Below, piece after piece: positions 35,128 to 42,980 of a stretch of DNA of 64,000 nt; the first letter of the stretch is position 1, and each line of letters starts with the position of its first letter. The DNA is taken from NCBI GenBank assembly GCA_963753905.1, contig CAVWDZ010000001.1, positions 1,116,001 to 1,180,000 of the forward strand, given 5' to 3'. This DNA is from Bog-756 sp963753905. Its GTDB lineage: Bacteria > Actinomycetota > Acidimicrobiia > Acidimicrobiales > RAAP-2. The notes under the pieces were generated by a model that worked only from the letters and a program-made list of their open reading frames with translations, was not told the origin of the DNA and ran no database searches. The position numbers were made by a program, and so were the translations under genes.

Positions 35128-35955
35128 ATGGCAGACCTCGAAGCACAGATCGACGCCCTCTGGGATCGGGCCGCCGGATTGGGCCCGGCCGACACCGATG
35201 CCCTCGCAGTGGTGACCGAGGCGATCGACCTCCTCGACCGGGGCGAGGCCCGCGTGGCGGAGATCGATCCCGCCACCGACCGGGTCGTGGTGCACGGGTG
35301 GCTCAAGCGGGCGATCCTCCTGCTCTTCCGACTGCGATCGATGGAGACCGTGGAGGTCGGTCCGTTCGAGTTCGCCGACAAGTTGCCGCTCAAGCGCGAC
35401 TTCGCGGCGTCCGGCGTCCGCGTGGTGCCGGGGGCCTCGGCCCGCTGGGGGTCGTTCCTGGGCGCCGGCGTGATCTGCATGCCCAGCTACGTGAACATCG
35501 GGGCACGGGTCGGGGCCGGCTCCATGGTGGACACCTGGGCGACGGTCGGTTCGTGCGCGCAGATCGGCGAGAACGTGCATCTCTCGGGCGGGGTGGGGAT
35601 CGGCGGCGTCCTCGAGCCGGCACAGGCCGCACCGGTCTTCGTCGAGGACGAGGTGATGATCGGCAGCCGCTGCATGATCACCCAGGGCGCGCGGATCGGA
35701 CGGGGATCGGTGGTGGGCGAGGGGACCATCCTCAACCCGTCGATCCCGGTGATCGACGCTGGGACCGGCGACGAGCTCGGACGCGGGCACGTCCCTCCGT
35801 GGTCGGTGGCGGTGCAGGCCTCGCGCCGGCGCGAGTTTCCCGGCGGCGAGTTCTTCCTCCCCTGCGTGCTGGTCCTCCGCCGGCTGACCGAAGGCCAGCG
35901 CCACGACAAAGCCCAGCTCAACGAGCTCCTCCGGGAGCACGGGGTGTCCGTGTGA
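35128..35955 (+). CDS. dapD: 2,3,4,5-tetrahydropyridine-2,6-dicarboxylate N-succinyltransferase
   Basis: Encodes 275 residues. Left-handed beta-helix hexapeptides occupy the middle (VRVVPGASARWGSFLGAGV, IGARVGAGSMVDTWATVG, LSGGVGIGGVLEPAQAAP), with FVEDEVMIGSRCMITQGARIG toward the end. It adds a succinyl group from succinyl-CoA, which defines the succinylase branch. The stop overlaps the dapE start as GTGA, and the product of one feeds the pathway of the other. Confidence 0.95.
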   Translation: MADLEAQIDALWDRAAGLGPADTDALAVVTEAIDLLDRGEARVAEIDPATDRVVVHGWLKRAILLLFRLRSMETVEVGPFEFADKLPLKRDFAASGVRVVPGASARWGSFLGAGVICMPSYVNIGARVGAGSMVDTWATVGSCAQIGENVHLSGGVGIGGVLEPAQAAPVFVEDEVMIGSRCMITQGARIGRGSVVGEGTILNPSIPVIDAGTGDELGRGHVPPWSVAVQASRRREFPGGEFFLPCVLVLRRLTEGQRHDKAQLNELLREHGVSV

Positions 35956-37034
35956 CCGAGGCCGGCCCTGGCGGTCTGCTGGGCCTGGCCGCCGCCCTGG
36001 TCGCCATCCCGTCGGTCAGCCATGGCGAGGGCGCCATGGCTGATGCCGTCCAAGCGGCCCTCGAGCTCTGCCCGTGGCTCGAGGTCACCCGGGTGGGCAA
36101 CAACGTGGTGGCGCGGACCGACCTCGACCGCGGCCGCCGGCTCCTCCTCGCCGGTCACCTGGACACCGTCCCGCCGTCCGGAGGCAACCACGAGCCGCGG
36201 GTCGAGGGCAGCACCGTGTACGGGCTCGGCGCGACCGACATGAAGGGCGGCCTCGCGGTCTTCCTGCATCTCGCGGGGACCATCCCCGAGCCTGCCGTGG
36301 ACGTGACCTGGTGCTTCTACGCGTGCGAGGAGGTCGCCCAGGAGTTCAGCGGGCTGCGCCACCTCTGGTCCGAGCGACCCGATCTGCTGGCCGCCGACGC
36401 AGCGATCCTCGGCGAGCCGACCGGGGGCCGGGTCGAAGCGGGGTGTCAGGGAACACTACGTGTGCAGATCGACCTGGCCGGTGCGCGGGCCCACACGGCC
36501 AGGCCCCGCAGCGGCCGCAACGCCATCCACCGCCTGGGCCCGGTGCTCGAGGCCGTCGCCGGCTACGAGTCCCGCCGTCCGGTGCTCGACGGCTGCGAAT
36601 TCGCCGAGCAGCTCCAGGCGGTCCGGGTCGAGGGAGGTGTGGCCAACAACGTGGTCCCCGACCTCGCCTGGTTGGTGCTCAACCACCGATTTGCCCCCGA
36701 CCGGACCCCAGAGCAGGCGGAGTCCGCAGTGCGCGACCTGCTCTCCCCCCACCTCGAGCCCGGCGACCACTGGGATCTCCTCGAGTCATCGGCGGGTGCC
36801 CCGCCCGCCCTGGACCATCCGCTGCTGACCTCGTTGGTGGCGGCCACCGGGGTCGCACCGCGGGCCAAGCTGGGGTGGACCGACGTGGCCTCGTTCTGGG
36901 AACACGGGATCCCGGCGGCCAACTTCGGGCCTGGTGACCCGCTGCTCGCCCACAGCACCGGTGAGCTGGTGACCGCCTCCGAGCTCGAGGTCACCGCAGG
37001 GGTGCTCGGCACGATGCTGCTGCCCGGCGGGTAG
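35952..37034 (+). CDS. dapE: Succinyl-diaminopimelate desuccinylase
   Basis: Encodes 360 residues of the M20 metallopeptidase family. The metal ligands are in LLLAGHLDTVPPSGG, GLGATDMKGG, FYACEEVAQEFSG and the C-terminal FGPGDPLLAHSTGE. The dimerisation domain (GTLRVQIDLAGARAHTARP) is in place. It releases L,L-diaminopimelate, the substrate of DapF. Converges on lexA with a 23-bp gap. Confidence 0.93.
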   Translation: MTEAGPGGLLGLAAALVAIPSVSHGEGAMADAVQAALELCPWLEVTRVGNNVVARTDLDRGRRLLLAGHLDTVPPSGGNHEPRVEGSTVYGLGATDMKGGLAVFLHLAGTIPEPAVDVTWCFYACEEVAQEFSGLRHLWSERPDLLAADAAILGEPTGGRVEAGCQGTLRVQIDLAGARAHTARPRSGRNAIHRLGPVLEAVAGYESRRPVLDGCEFAEQLQAVRVEGGVANNVVPDLAWLVLNHRFAPDRTPEQAESAVRDLLSPHLEPGDHWDLLESSAGAPPALDHPLLTSLVAATGVAPRAKLGWTDVASFWEHGIPAANFGPGDPLLAHSTGELVTASELEVTAGVLGTMLLPGG

Positions 37035-37057
37035 GGGCGGGTTCCCCGTCGGTCGGG

Positions 37058-37687
37058 TCAGAGGCGCCGCAGGACCGTGACGACCTTGCCGTATACCGTG
37101 ACATCGCCCGGATCGAACTCCATGGGCGACAGGCTCGGGTTGGCGGGGGAGAGGACGACCTTGCCGTCCCGGGTCGAGAAGGTCTTGATCGTCGCCTCAC
37201 CGTCGGGGATGCCCGCCACGACCACGTCGCCCCGCTCGGCCTCGGGCTGCTGGCGTACCACCACGAAGTCGCCGTCCACGATGCCCGCTCCGATCATCGA
37301 ATCACCTTTGACCCGCAACATGAACAGGGTTCCCGTGCCGGTGAAGTCCTCGGGCAGCGGGTAGAGCTCCTCGACGTTCTCCTGTGCCAGCACACCGGTG
37401 CCGGCGGCCACGTCGCCGACCAGCGGCACATGACGCAGCGGCCGCGCGTCCTTGATGACCTTCGAGGACGGGTCGTAGCAGACCTCGATGGCCCGCGGCT
37501 TGGTCGGATCGCGGCGCAGGTACCCCTCGCGCTGGAGCACGGCGAGGTGGGCGTGGACGGTTGAGGAGGAGGTGAGGCCGACCGCCTCGCCGATCTCGCG
37601 CACCGACGGGGGGTACCCACGGTCGCGGACCGCCTCCGAGATGCAGTCGAGGATCTGCCGCCGCTTGGTGCTGAGTACCTGTGCCAT
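37058..37687 (-). CDS. lexA: SOS repressor LexA
   Basis: Encodes 209 residues. The winged HTH covers 1-65 (YPPSVREIGEAVGLTSSSTVHAHL). The self-cleavage site is Ala95-Gly96 in GDVAAGTG; the catalytic pair is Ser130 in KGDSMIG and Lys168 in EATIKTF. It represses DNA-damage genes until RecA filaments trigger autocleavage. The ATG at 37687 is preceded by GGGGAG. Four actinobacterial-type SOS boxes lie in the divergent region toward the LysM gene, two of them flanking its own promoter. Confidence 0.97.
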   Translation of the reverse strand: MAQVLSTKRRQILDCISEAVRDRGYPPSVREIGEAVGLTSSSTVHAHLAVLQREGYLRRDPTKPRAIEVCYDPSSKVIKDARPLRHVPLVGDVAAGTGVLAQENVEELYPLPEDFTGTGTLFMLRVKGDSMIGAGIVDGDFVVVRQQPEAERGDVVVAGIPDGEATIKTFSTRDGKVVLSPANPSLSPMEFDPGDVTVYGKVVTVLRRL

Positions 37688-37712
37688 GTCTCCCCTTGTC
37701 TTCGACGCCTTT

Positions 37713-37769
37713 GCGCTGCACGGTGCTCGTGGCGCTGCACGGTGCTCGTGGCCCTGCACTGTGCCGTGC
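37713..37769. repeat. Three tandem 19-bp repeats in the lexA leader
   Basis: GCGCTGCACGGTGCTCGTG occurs twice exactly (37713-37731 and 37732-37750), followed by a degenerate third copy (37751-37769). They lie between the lexA promoter and its start codon, so they are transcribed in the lexA 5' leader. Each contains GTGC/GCAC arms able to pair with the neighbouring copy. Confidence 0.8.
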
Positions 37770-37771
37770 GG

Positions 37772-37828
37772 CGAACATCTGTTTGCAGAAGCTAGCCCCC
37801 GGCGGGGCAGAAGGCAAACATCCGTTCG
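37772..37828 (-). promoter_or_regulatory. lexA promoter flanked by two SOS boxes
   Basis: On the minus strand TTGCCT (37817-37812), a 17-bp spacer and TAGCTT (37794-37789). SOS-type boxes CGAACATCTGTTTG (37772-37785) and CAAACATCCGTTCG (37815-37828), each one mismatch from CGAACnnnnGTTCG, lie just after the -10 and over the -35. This fits LexA autorepression. Confidence 0.8.
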
Positions 37829-37837
37829 AAAACGCTC

Positions 37838-37889
37838 TTGACATCGAACAGGTGTTCGTGCTGAGATGGTGCAGCCGAACAACAGTTCG
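37838..37889 (+). promoter_or_regulatory. LysM-gene promoter with two perfect SOS boxes
   Basis: TTGACA (37838-37843) is followed by the perfect box CGAACAGGTGTTCG (37845-37858) inside the spacer, and a second perfect box CGAACAACAGTTCG (37876-37889) lies just past the likely start. The -10 (TGAGAT, 37862-37867) is weak. Both boxes are exact CGAACnnnnGTTCG palindromes, so strong LexA repression is predicted. Confidence 0.85.
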
Positions 37890-37944
37890 CCGGATCGCTC
37901 CGGGTGCGATGTCACACCGCCCCGGTACAACCAAGAGGCGACAC

Positions 37945-37971
37945 GGGACCCCGCTTCCGCCCGGGGGTCCC
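37945..37971 (+). other. Stem-loop in the LysM-gene leader
   Basis: GGGACCCC (37945-37952) and GGGGTCCC (37964-37971) form a perfect 8-bp stem with an 11-nt loop in the roughly 170-nt leader, 75 bases before the ATG. The rest of the leader shows no other feature. Confidence 0.4.
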
Positions 37972-38045
37972 ACGACTGGACAGCCAGAGCCGCCGAACCA
38001 CCCAGAGACACCGAAACCCGAAACAGCCACAGGAAGGTCCTCCCG

Positions 38046-38507
38046 ATGACTGCGCTCCTCACAGCACCCCGCAGCGACTCCACCGAGACCTTCGACATCC
38101 CGGCCGCGGCATCGCGGCCGCTCCTGCGGTTGGTGGATGGCGGTGATCGACGGACCGCCGGGTCGCGCCCGGCCGATGGTCCGACGTCCTCCGCACCGGT
38201 CCGTCCGGTCGTCGGGCGCCGCACGTCGCCGGCGGTACGCCGCAGGCGCGCACTGCTCGCGGTGATGGCACTGGCCCTCATCGCCCTCGCCTTTCCGCTG
38301 GGTGGAGTCGATGGTCCCTCCCACGCCACCGGCTCCACCCTCGCGGGAAACGGTCCGATGGACTACACGGTGCATGGGGGTGACTCGTTGTGGTCGATCG
38401 CCGAGCGGATGGACCCGTCCGCGGACCCGAGGCCGATGGTGGCGCGACTGGCCGCGGAACTCGGCACCTACCAGGTGGTGCCCGGGGAGCAGGTTGCCCT
38501 TCCCTGA
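38046..38507 (+). CDS. LysM-domain membrane protein, probable SOS-induced division inhibitor
   Basis: Encodes 153 residues. A polar N-terminus (1-68), one membrane helix (about 69-88, after an RRRR stop signal) and an external LysM domain (106-153, DYTVHGGDSLWSIAERM ... VVPGEQVALP) that would bind peptidoglycan. The gene is divergent from lexA across four LexA boxes and precedes nrdR, the same neighbourhood as mycobacterial Rv2719c (ChiZ) and comparable to Bacillus yneA and corynebacterial divS, which block division during SOS. ATG 38046 follows AGGAAGG; ATG 37866 would place the promoter in the gene. Confidence 0.85.
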   Translation: MTALLTAPRSDSTETFDIPAAASRPLLRLVDGGDRRTAGSRPADGPTSSAPVRPVVGRRTSPAVRRRRALLAVMALALIALAFPLGGVDGPSHATGSTLAGNGPMDYTVHGGDSLWSIAERMDPSADPRPMVARLAAELGTYQVVPGEQVALP

Positions 38508-38578
38508 CCAGGGTGTCATCGGCACCGAAGTGGCTCCGACGGGACGGAGGTGGACCGATGGGGAGAGGTCGTGGGCAC

Positions 38579-38584
38579 TAACCT
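38579..38584 (+). promoter_or_regulatory. -10 element for a leaderless nrdR transcript
   Basis: TAACCT ends seven bases before GTG 38592, which is also the start giving the conserved NrdR N-terminus. Confidence 0.5.
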
Positions 38585-38591
38585 CGAATGC

Positions 38592-39065
38592 GTGCGCTGT
38601 CCCTGGTGCCTGGCCGACGACGACCGGGTGATCGACTCGAGGCTGGCCGAGGAAGGGACCGCCATCCGCCGCCGCCGGGAATGTGCCGGATGCGGGCACC
38701 GGTACACCACGTTCGAGCGCGTCGACGAGATCCCACTGATGGTGATCAAGCGATCCGGCGATCGTCAGCCCTTCGACAAGGGGAAGCTGGTGGACGGCCT
38801 GCGGGCGGCCACCAAGAACCGCCCGGTCACCGAGGAGCAACTCGACGAGGTCGCCCGCGAGGTCGAGGACGAGCTGCGCGAGGACGGTTCGGAGCCCACC
38901 TCGGAACAGGTCGGCATCGCGGTCCTGGACCGCCTCCGCTCGGTGGACGAGGTCGCCTACCTGCGCTTCGCGAGCGTGTACAAGGGGTTCGAGGGGGTGG
39001 ACGACTTCCGCCGCGAAGTCGGCCTGCTGACCAAGACCACTGCACCGAAGCGCCCCGAGGGCTGA
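38592..39065 (+). CDS. nrdR: Ribonucleotide reductase regulator NrdR
   Basis: Encodes 157 residues from GTG 38592, which yields the family start MRCPWC. The zinc ribbon uses Cys3, Cys6, Cys31 and Cys34; the RRRRECAGCGHRYTTFER segment is diagnostic. The ATP-cone (about 46-136, VIKRSGDRQPFDKGKLVDGL) senses ATP and dATP and represses ribonucleotide reductase genes. An upstream in-frame GTG at 38572 would add seven residues and span the -10. No nrd structural gene is in the window. Confidence 0.96.
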   Translation: MRCPWCLADDDRVIDSRLAEEGTAIRRRRECAGCGHRYTTFERVDEIPLMVIKRSGDRQPFDKGKLVDGLRAATKNRPVTEEQLDEVAREVEDELREDGSEPTSEQVGIAVLDRLRSVDEVAYLRFASVYKGFEGVDDFRREVGLLTKTTAPKRPEG

Positions 39066-39068
39066 CGG

Positions 39069-39779
39069 GTGGCCGAGCTGCTCACAGATGTCCCCGGCTG
39101 CGCGCTGGCCGTGTACGCACACCCGGACGACCCGGACGTCTCCTGCGGTGGCACCCTGGCCGCCTGGGCAAAGTCCGGATCGGAAGTGCACGCGCTGCTC
39201 TGCACGGACGGCGGCAAGGGAACCTCCGATCCTGACGAGGATCCGGCTGAGCTCGTCCGACGACGCGCCGCCGAGGCAAGGGAGGCTGCCGCCGTGATCG
39301 GCCTGGCGGGCCAGGAGTGCCTCGGCTACCCCGACGGCGACCTCGTCGACGAGCCGAGCTTCCGGGAGGCCTTGGTAGCGGCCGTCCGCCGGATCCGTCC
39401 GGACACGGTCCTCTGCCCCGACCCCACCGCCGTGTTCTTCGGACAGGAGTACTTCAACCACCGTGATCACCGGATCACCGGTTGGGCGGTCCTCGATGCC
39501 ATCGCCCCCGCGGCCGCCCTTCCGCTCTACTTCCCGACGGCCGGGCCGGCGCACCAGGTCGCCACGGTCCTCCTCTCTGGCGCCCTCGAGCCCGATGTGT
39601 GGGTAGACATCTCGGACACGGTCGACCTCAAGGGAGAGGCCGTCGGCTGTCACCGGAGCCAGTTCCCCGACGGCGTGGCATGGGCGGCGACCGCGGTGCG
39701 GTTGGCCGCCGAGGATGCCGGCCGTCAGGCGGGCGTTCCCCTGGCCGAGGGCTTCCGGAGACTGCGCCTCGGCGGGTGA
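39069..39779 (+). CDS. PIG-L/LmbE-family N-deacetylase
   Basis: Encodes 236 residues from GTG 39069, 3 bp after nrdR. The zinc motif is AHPDDPDVSCGGTL near the N-terminus, with the third ligand in NHRDHRITG. These enzymes remove acetyl groups from GlcNAc-type sugars, including mycothiol and mycothiol-conjugate substrates in actinobacteria. The exact substrate cannot be told from sequence. Its stop overlaps the dinB start as GTGA. Confidence 0.9.
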   Translation: MAELLTDVPGCALAVYAHPDDPDVSCGGTLAAWAKSGSEVHALLCTDGGKGTSDPDEDPAELVRRRAAEAREAAAVIGLAGQECLGYPDGDLVDEPSFREALVAAVRRIRPDTVLCPDPTAVFFGQEYFNHRDHRITGWAVLDAIAPAAALPLYFPTAGPAHQVATVLLSGALEPDVWVDISDTVDLKGEAVGCHRSQFPDGVAWAATAVRLAAEDAGRQAGVPLAEGFRRLRLGG

Positions 39780-41197
39780 CGGAGGCCACCCCGCGGGAGC
39801 GGTCGGAGTGGCGGTCGGTGGCGGTCGACCGGGTCATCCTCCACGTGGACATGGACGCCTTCTTCGCCTCGGTCGAGGTGCTCGACGATCCGTCGCTGGC
39901 CGGGCTCCCGGTGATCGTCGGCGGGAGCGGACCACGCGGCGTCGTGGCCGCGTGCACCTACGAGGCACGCCGCTACGGCATCCACTCGGCCATGCCCTCG
40001 TCGGTTGCGCGCCGGCGGTGCCCGCACGCAGTCTTCTTGGACGGACGGTTCCACCGCTACATGGAGGAGAGCCGCCGGTTGCACGGTGTGCTCTCCTCGT
40101 TCACCCCGCTCGTCGAGGGCATCGCCCTCGACGAAGCGTTTCTCGACGTGACCGGGAGTGTCCACCTGCTGGGCGGAGGTCCCAGCGTGGCGCACGCCAT
40201 CCGGCACAGGGTGCAGGAGGAGCTCCGGCTGACCTGCTCGGTCGGCGTGGCCCGGACCAAGCTCATGGCCAAGCTGGCCTCCAAGGCGGCCAAGCCGACG
40301 GCCGACGAGCACGGCATCACCCCCGGTCCGGGTGTGTTCGTGGTCGAGCCCCACGATGAGCTCTCCTTCCTCCACCCGATGCCGGTGCGCGCGCTCTGGG
40401 GGATCGGCCCGGTGACCGAGAAGCGACTCCACGCGCTCGGCGTCACGACCGTCGGCGAGCTCGCGTCGGTGCCGGGCTCCGCCCTCGAGCGATACCTGGG
40501 CTCAGCCACGGGCGGTCATCTGGCTGCCCTTTCCCGGGGTGAGGACAGCAGGCCCGTCGTGCCGGAGCAGGCGGCCAAGTCGATCGGCCACGAGGAGACC
40601 TTCGCCACCGACCTCTGGGACCGGGCGGATCTGCACCGCCGACTCCAACGGATGGTCGACGCCTCAGCGTCTGGGCTTCGCGCTTCGGGCAAGGCCGCCC
40701 GGACGATCACGGTGAAGCTCCGCTTCGGCGACTTCGGGCAGGTCACCCGCTCCCACACGCTGGACAGCCCGATCGACGCCGGTCCGGCCATCGGTGTCGT
40801 GGCGTCCGCGCTGGTGGACTCCGTCGAACGGGACCGCGGGGTGCGCCTGCTGGGGGTCAGCCTCTCCGGCCTGGTCGATCCCGGTGGGGGCACCCAACTA
40901 CGGCTCGCCCTCGGCCTGGGTGGCGAGGCTCCAGCCGTCGGCCGACTCGGCGGGGAGGTCGAGCCGGTGAGCCCGATGGTCGCGGCGCACGAGGACGCCG
41001 AGCGCCTCCAGGGGTCCTGGTCGGCGGTGACTGCGGCGGTGGACGCGATCCGGGAGCGGTACGGCGGGGAGTCGGTCGGCCCGGCCTCCCTGGTGGGGGC
41101 CGACGGCGTGCAGGTGCGCCGCCGCGGCGACGCACAGTGGGGACCCGGCGGTCCGGGACCGGGAAAGACCGGACCCGGGGACCCGGCGGCATTGTAA
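39776..41197 (+). CDS. dinB: DNA polymerase IV (Y family)
   Basis: Encodes 473 residues. Catalytic carboxylates are in ILHVDMDAFFASVE and GIALDEAFLDVTGS; the helix-hairpin-helix region is LWGIGPVTEKRLHALGV; the little-finger domain follows (SIGHEETFATDL). It copies past DNA lesions with low fidelity. GTG 39776 overlaps the deacetylase stop. Its closeness to lexA suggests SOS control, but no LexA box lies directly upstream, so it would have to be read from nrdR or constitutively. The last 70 residues are Gly-rich and not conserved. Confidence 0.93.
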   Translation: MTEATPRERSEWRSVAVDRVILHVDMDAFFASVEVLDDPSLAGLPVIVGGSGPRGVVAACTYEARRYGIHSAMPSSVARRRCPHAVFLDGRFHRYMEESRRLHGVLSSFTPLVEGIALDEAFLDVTGSVHLLGGGPSVAHAIRHRVQEELRLTCSVGVARTKLMAKLASKAAKPTADEHGITPGPGVFVVEPHDELSFLHPMPVRALWGIGPVTEKRLHALGVTTVGELASVPGSALERYLGSATGGHLAALSRGEDSRPVVPEQAAKSIGHEETFATDLWDRADLHRRLQRMVDASASGLRASGKAARTITVKLRFGDFGQVTRSHTLDSPIDAGPAIGVVASALVDSVERDRGVRLLGVSLSGLVDPGGGTQLRLALGLGGEAPAVGRLGGEVEPVSPMVAAHEDAERLQGSWSAVTAAVDAIRERYGGESVGPASLVGADGVQVRRRGDAQWGPGGPGPGKTGPGDPAAL

Positions 41198-41200
41198 TAT
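41195..41200 (+). promoter_or_regulatory. Candidate -10 element for the DUF3040 gene
   Basis: TAATAT overlaps the dinB stop codon in an unusually A+T-rich spot for this genome. A start near 41207 would give a leader of about 130 nt. No -35 is convincing. Confidence 0.3.
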
Positions 41201-41334
41201 GACCGTGGTGCACGATCATGACCGTCCTGGCTCACGACTGGACCCCGGATACGCGATGTGTTCGGGGCAGCGGTGCGCGAAGATGGTGGGGACGACCACC
41301 GCTGGAGTTGACAACGGGTGGAGGGGACGAGTCG

Positions 41335-41709
41335 GTGCCGCTCTCTGAGCATGAACAACGGATACTGCACGAGCTGGAGCAGTCGCTCTACCAGGAGGAC
41401 CCTGACTTTGCCGAGCGGGTGCGCTCGGAGACGGTCTACCGGCACGCCGGGAGGTACTGCATCTGGTCCGCGCTGGTCTTCGTCGCCGCCCTCGTCTTCA
41501 TGCTCTTCACCTTCGCCAGCAACATCGCCCTCGGATTCGTCGGCGTGGTCGTGATGTTCCTTTCCGGCGTGGTCTTCGCCAACAACGCCCGGCGTATGGG
41601 CAAGGCCGGGATCGACGACATCTCGCGTTCGCTCCACAGCCGCAGCATGAGCAACCCGGTCCACGATCCCCGCGACTGGATCCGTGGGCGCTTCCACCGG
41701 GACGACTGA
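41335..41709 (+). CDS. DUF3040 membrane protein
   Basis: Encodes 124 residues from GTG 41335, after the strong site GGAGGGG eight bases upstream. It starts MPLSEHEQRILHELEQSLYQ, the DUF3040 signature of actinobacteria, then has two adjacent membrane helices (about 42-62 and 64-84) and a basic tail. Function unknown. The ROK kinase frame opens 26 bp before its stop. An upstream extension to 41218 lacks conserved sequence. Confidence 0.85.
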   Translation: MPLSEHEQRILHELEQSLYQEDPDFAERVRSETVYRHAGRYCIWSALVFVAALVFMLFTFASNIALGFVGVVVMFLSGVVFANNARRMGKAGIDDISRSLHSRSMSNPVHDPRDWIRGRFHRDD

Positions 41710-42673
41710 TCCGTCAACGGGCAGCGCGTCAGCCGGTCCCACGACGGGTGCCGGCGCCTGGGGCGCGGCACCTCCCACCGGACCCGGGGCCCAGCCACCG
41801 CTGCTGGCCATCGACATCGGCGGTACGAAGATCGCTGCGTCTCTGGTCGATCCCGTGGGCCGCCTGCTGACCGAGTCCAGTGCACCCACTCCGGACGACG
41901 ACGACGAGGAGGTCGTGTTCGCCGCCCTCGTCGGGGTGGTCCGGGCCGCGGTGACGGGATCGGCGGTGTCTCCATCGGCGTGCGGCGTGGGCTGTGGAGG
42001 CCCGATGGAGGACGGCGGCGAGACGGTATCCCCGCTCAACATCCGTGCGTGGCGGCGGTTCCCGCTGCGACGGAGACTGGCCGACCAGCTCGGGATGCCC
42101 GTCTGGGTCGACAACGACGCGAAGGCCCTCGCGCTCGGAGAGGGGTGGCTCGGGGCCGCGGTGGGATCGTCGGACTACCTCGCCATGGTGGTCTCGACCG
42201 GAGTGGGCGGGGGAATCGTCCTCGACGGGCGCTTGCTGGACGGCGATGGCGGCAACGCCGGTCATATCGGGCACGTGGTGGTGGAGCCGGACGGCCGGGC
42301 GTGCGTCTGCGGTGGACGCGGGTGCCTGGAGGCCGAGGCGTCGGGTACCGCCATCCGGGCTGTCACCGGCAGGCCGGCCGCCGAGGCCGACGATGCAACG
42401 CGTCGGCGGGCGGGCACCATGGTCGGCCGCGCCGTGGCGTCGGTGGTCAACCTGCTCGACCTCCAGCTGGCCCTCGTGGGCGGCTCGGTGGCGCTCGGGT
42501 TCGGGGAGGAGTTCTTCGAGGCGGCCCGGCAGGAGTTGGCGCTCCGCTGCGGCCTCGCCTTCGCCCGTCCGGCCCGGATCGTCCCGGTCGGGCTCGGGGC
42601 CGACGGGCCGCTGCTGGGTGCGGCAGCGGTCGCACGTCGGCAGTTGGTCACGGCGGAGGTGGGAGCCCGATGA
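41684..42673 (+). CDS. ROK-family sugar kinase, probable glucokinase
   Basis: Encodes 329 residues from GTG 41684; the first 37 are a Gly/Thr/Pro-rich extension. LLAIDIGGTKIAASLVD is the phosphate-binding motif, GCGGPMEDGG and VDNDAKALALGE line the sugar site, STGVGGGIVLDG the second phosphate loop, and GHIGHVVVEPDG with CVCGGRGCLEAEASG the ROK zinc site. It is probably an ATP- or polyphosphate-glucose kinase. A later non-standard start is possible. The stop overlaps the next gene as ATGA. Confidence 0.88.
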   Translation: MGASTGTTDPSTGSASAGPTTGAGAWGAAPPTGPGAQPPLLAIDIGGTKIAASLVDPVGRLLTESSAPTPDDDDEEVVFAALVGVVRAAVTGSAVSPSACGVGCGGPMEDGGETVSPLNIRAWRRFPLRRRLADQLGMPVWVDNDAKALALGEGWLGAAVGSSDYLAMVVSTGVGGGIVLDGRLLDGDGGNAGHIGHVVVEPDGRACVCGGRGCLEAEASGTAIRAVTGRPAAEADDATRRRAGTMVGRAVASVVNLLDLQLALVGGSVALGFGEEFFEAARQELALRCGLAFARPARIVPVGLGADGPLLGAAAVARRQLVTAEVGAR

Positions 42674-42957
42674 GCCGGAACCGTGGGATCGCCCCGTCGA
42701 GGACGTCGACCACCGTGATGGTGGCGCTGTTGGCCAGGCCCGACCTGTGGTTGCCGGCGCTCGGGGTCCTCCGTCGGATGGCACCACCGGGATGGTGGCG
42801 CAGGGCCCCGCATCTCCCGCTTCCCGACCGTCGCCTCTGGGAGTTCCGGATGGTCACGGCCTACGGACGCGGCGACGCGGTTCCCGACGCTGCCGACGTG
42901 GTGACCTACGTCGAGTGGTGCCGTGACACCGGGGCCCTGGACGGTGGGCACCGGTGA
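42670..42957 (+). CDS. Small conserved protein of unknown function
   Basis: Encodes 95 residues and is coupled to the ROK kinase by ATGA. Visible features are a LLARPDLWLPALGVLRRMAP helix, a WWRRAPHLPLPDRR segment, then EFRMVTAYGRG and ADVVTYVEWCRD near the end. It resembles a family I have seen beside actinobacterial sugar or cell-wall genes, but it has no assigned role. The WWR...LPLPD and TAYG elements suggest a conserved binding surface. Confidence 0.7.
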   Translation: MSRNRGIAPSRTSTTVMVALLARPDLWLPALGVLRRMAPPGWWRRAPHLPLPDRRLWEFRMVTAYGRGDAVPDAADVVTYVEWCRDTGALDGGHR

Positions 42958-42980
42958 GCCCGTCCCACCAACCGAGCAAC

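Noticed and set aside
37866..38045. An N-terminal extension of the LysM protein from ATG 37866
   Set aside because: The extension would begin at the promoter and span the second SOS box; it has no conserved sequence, whereas ATG 38046 has a ribosome site.
39700..39775. A LexA box directly upstream of dinB
   Set aside because: No CGAACnnnnGTTCG-like palindrome was found there; dinB overlaps the preceding gene, so separate SOS control is not supported.
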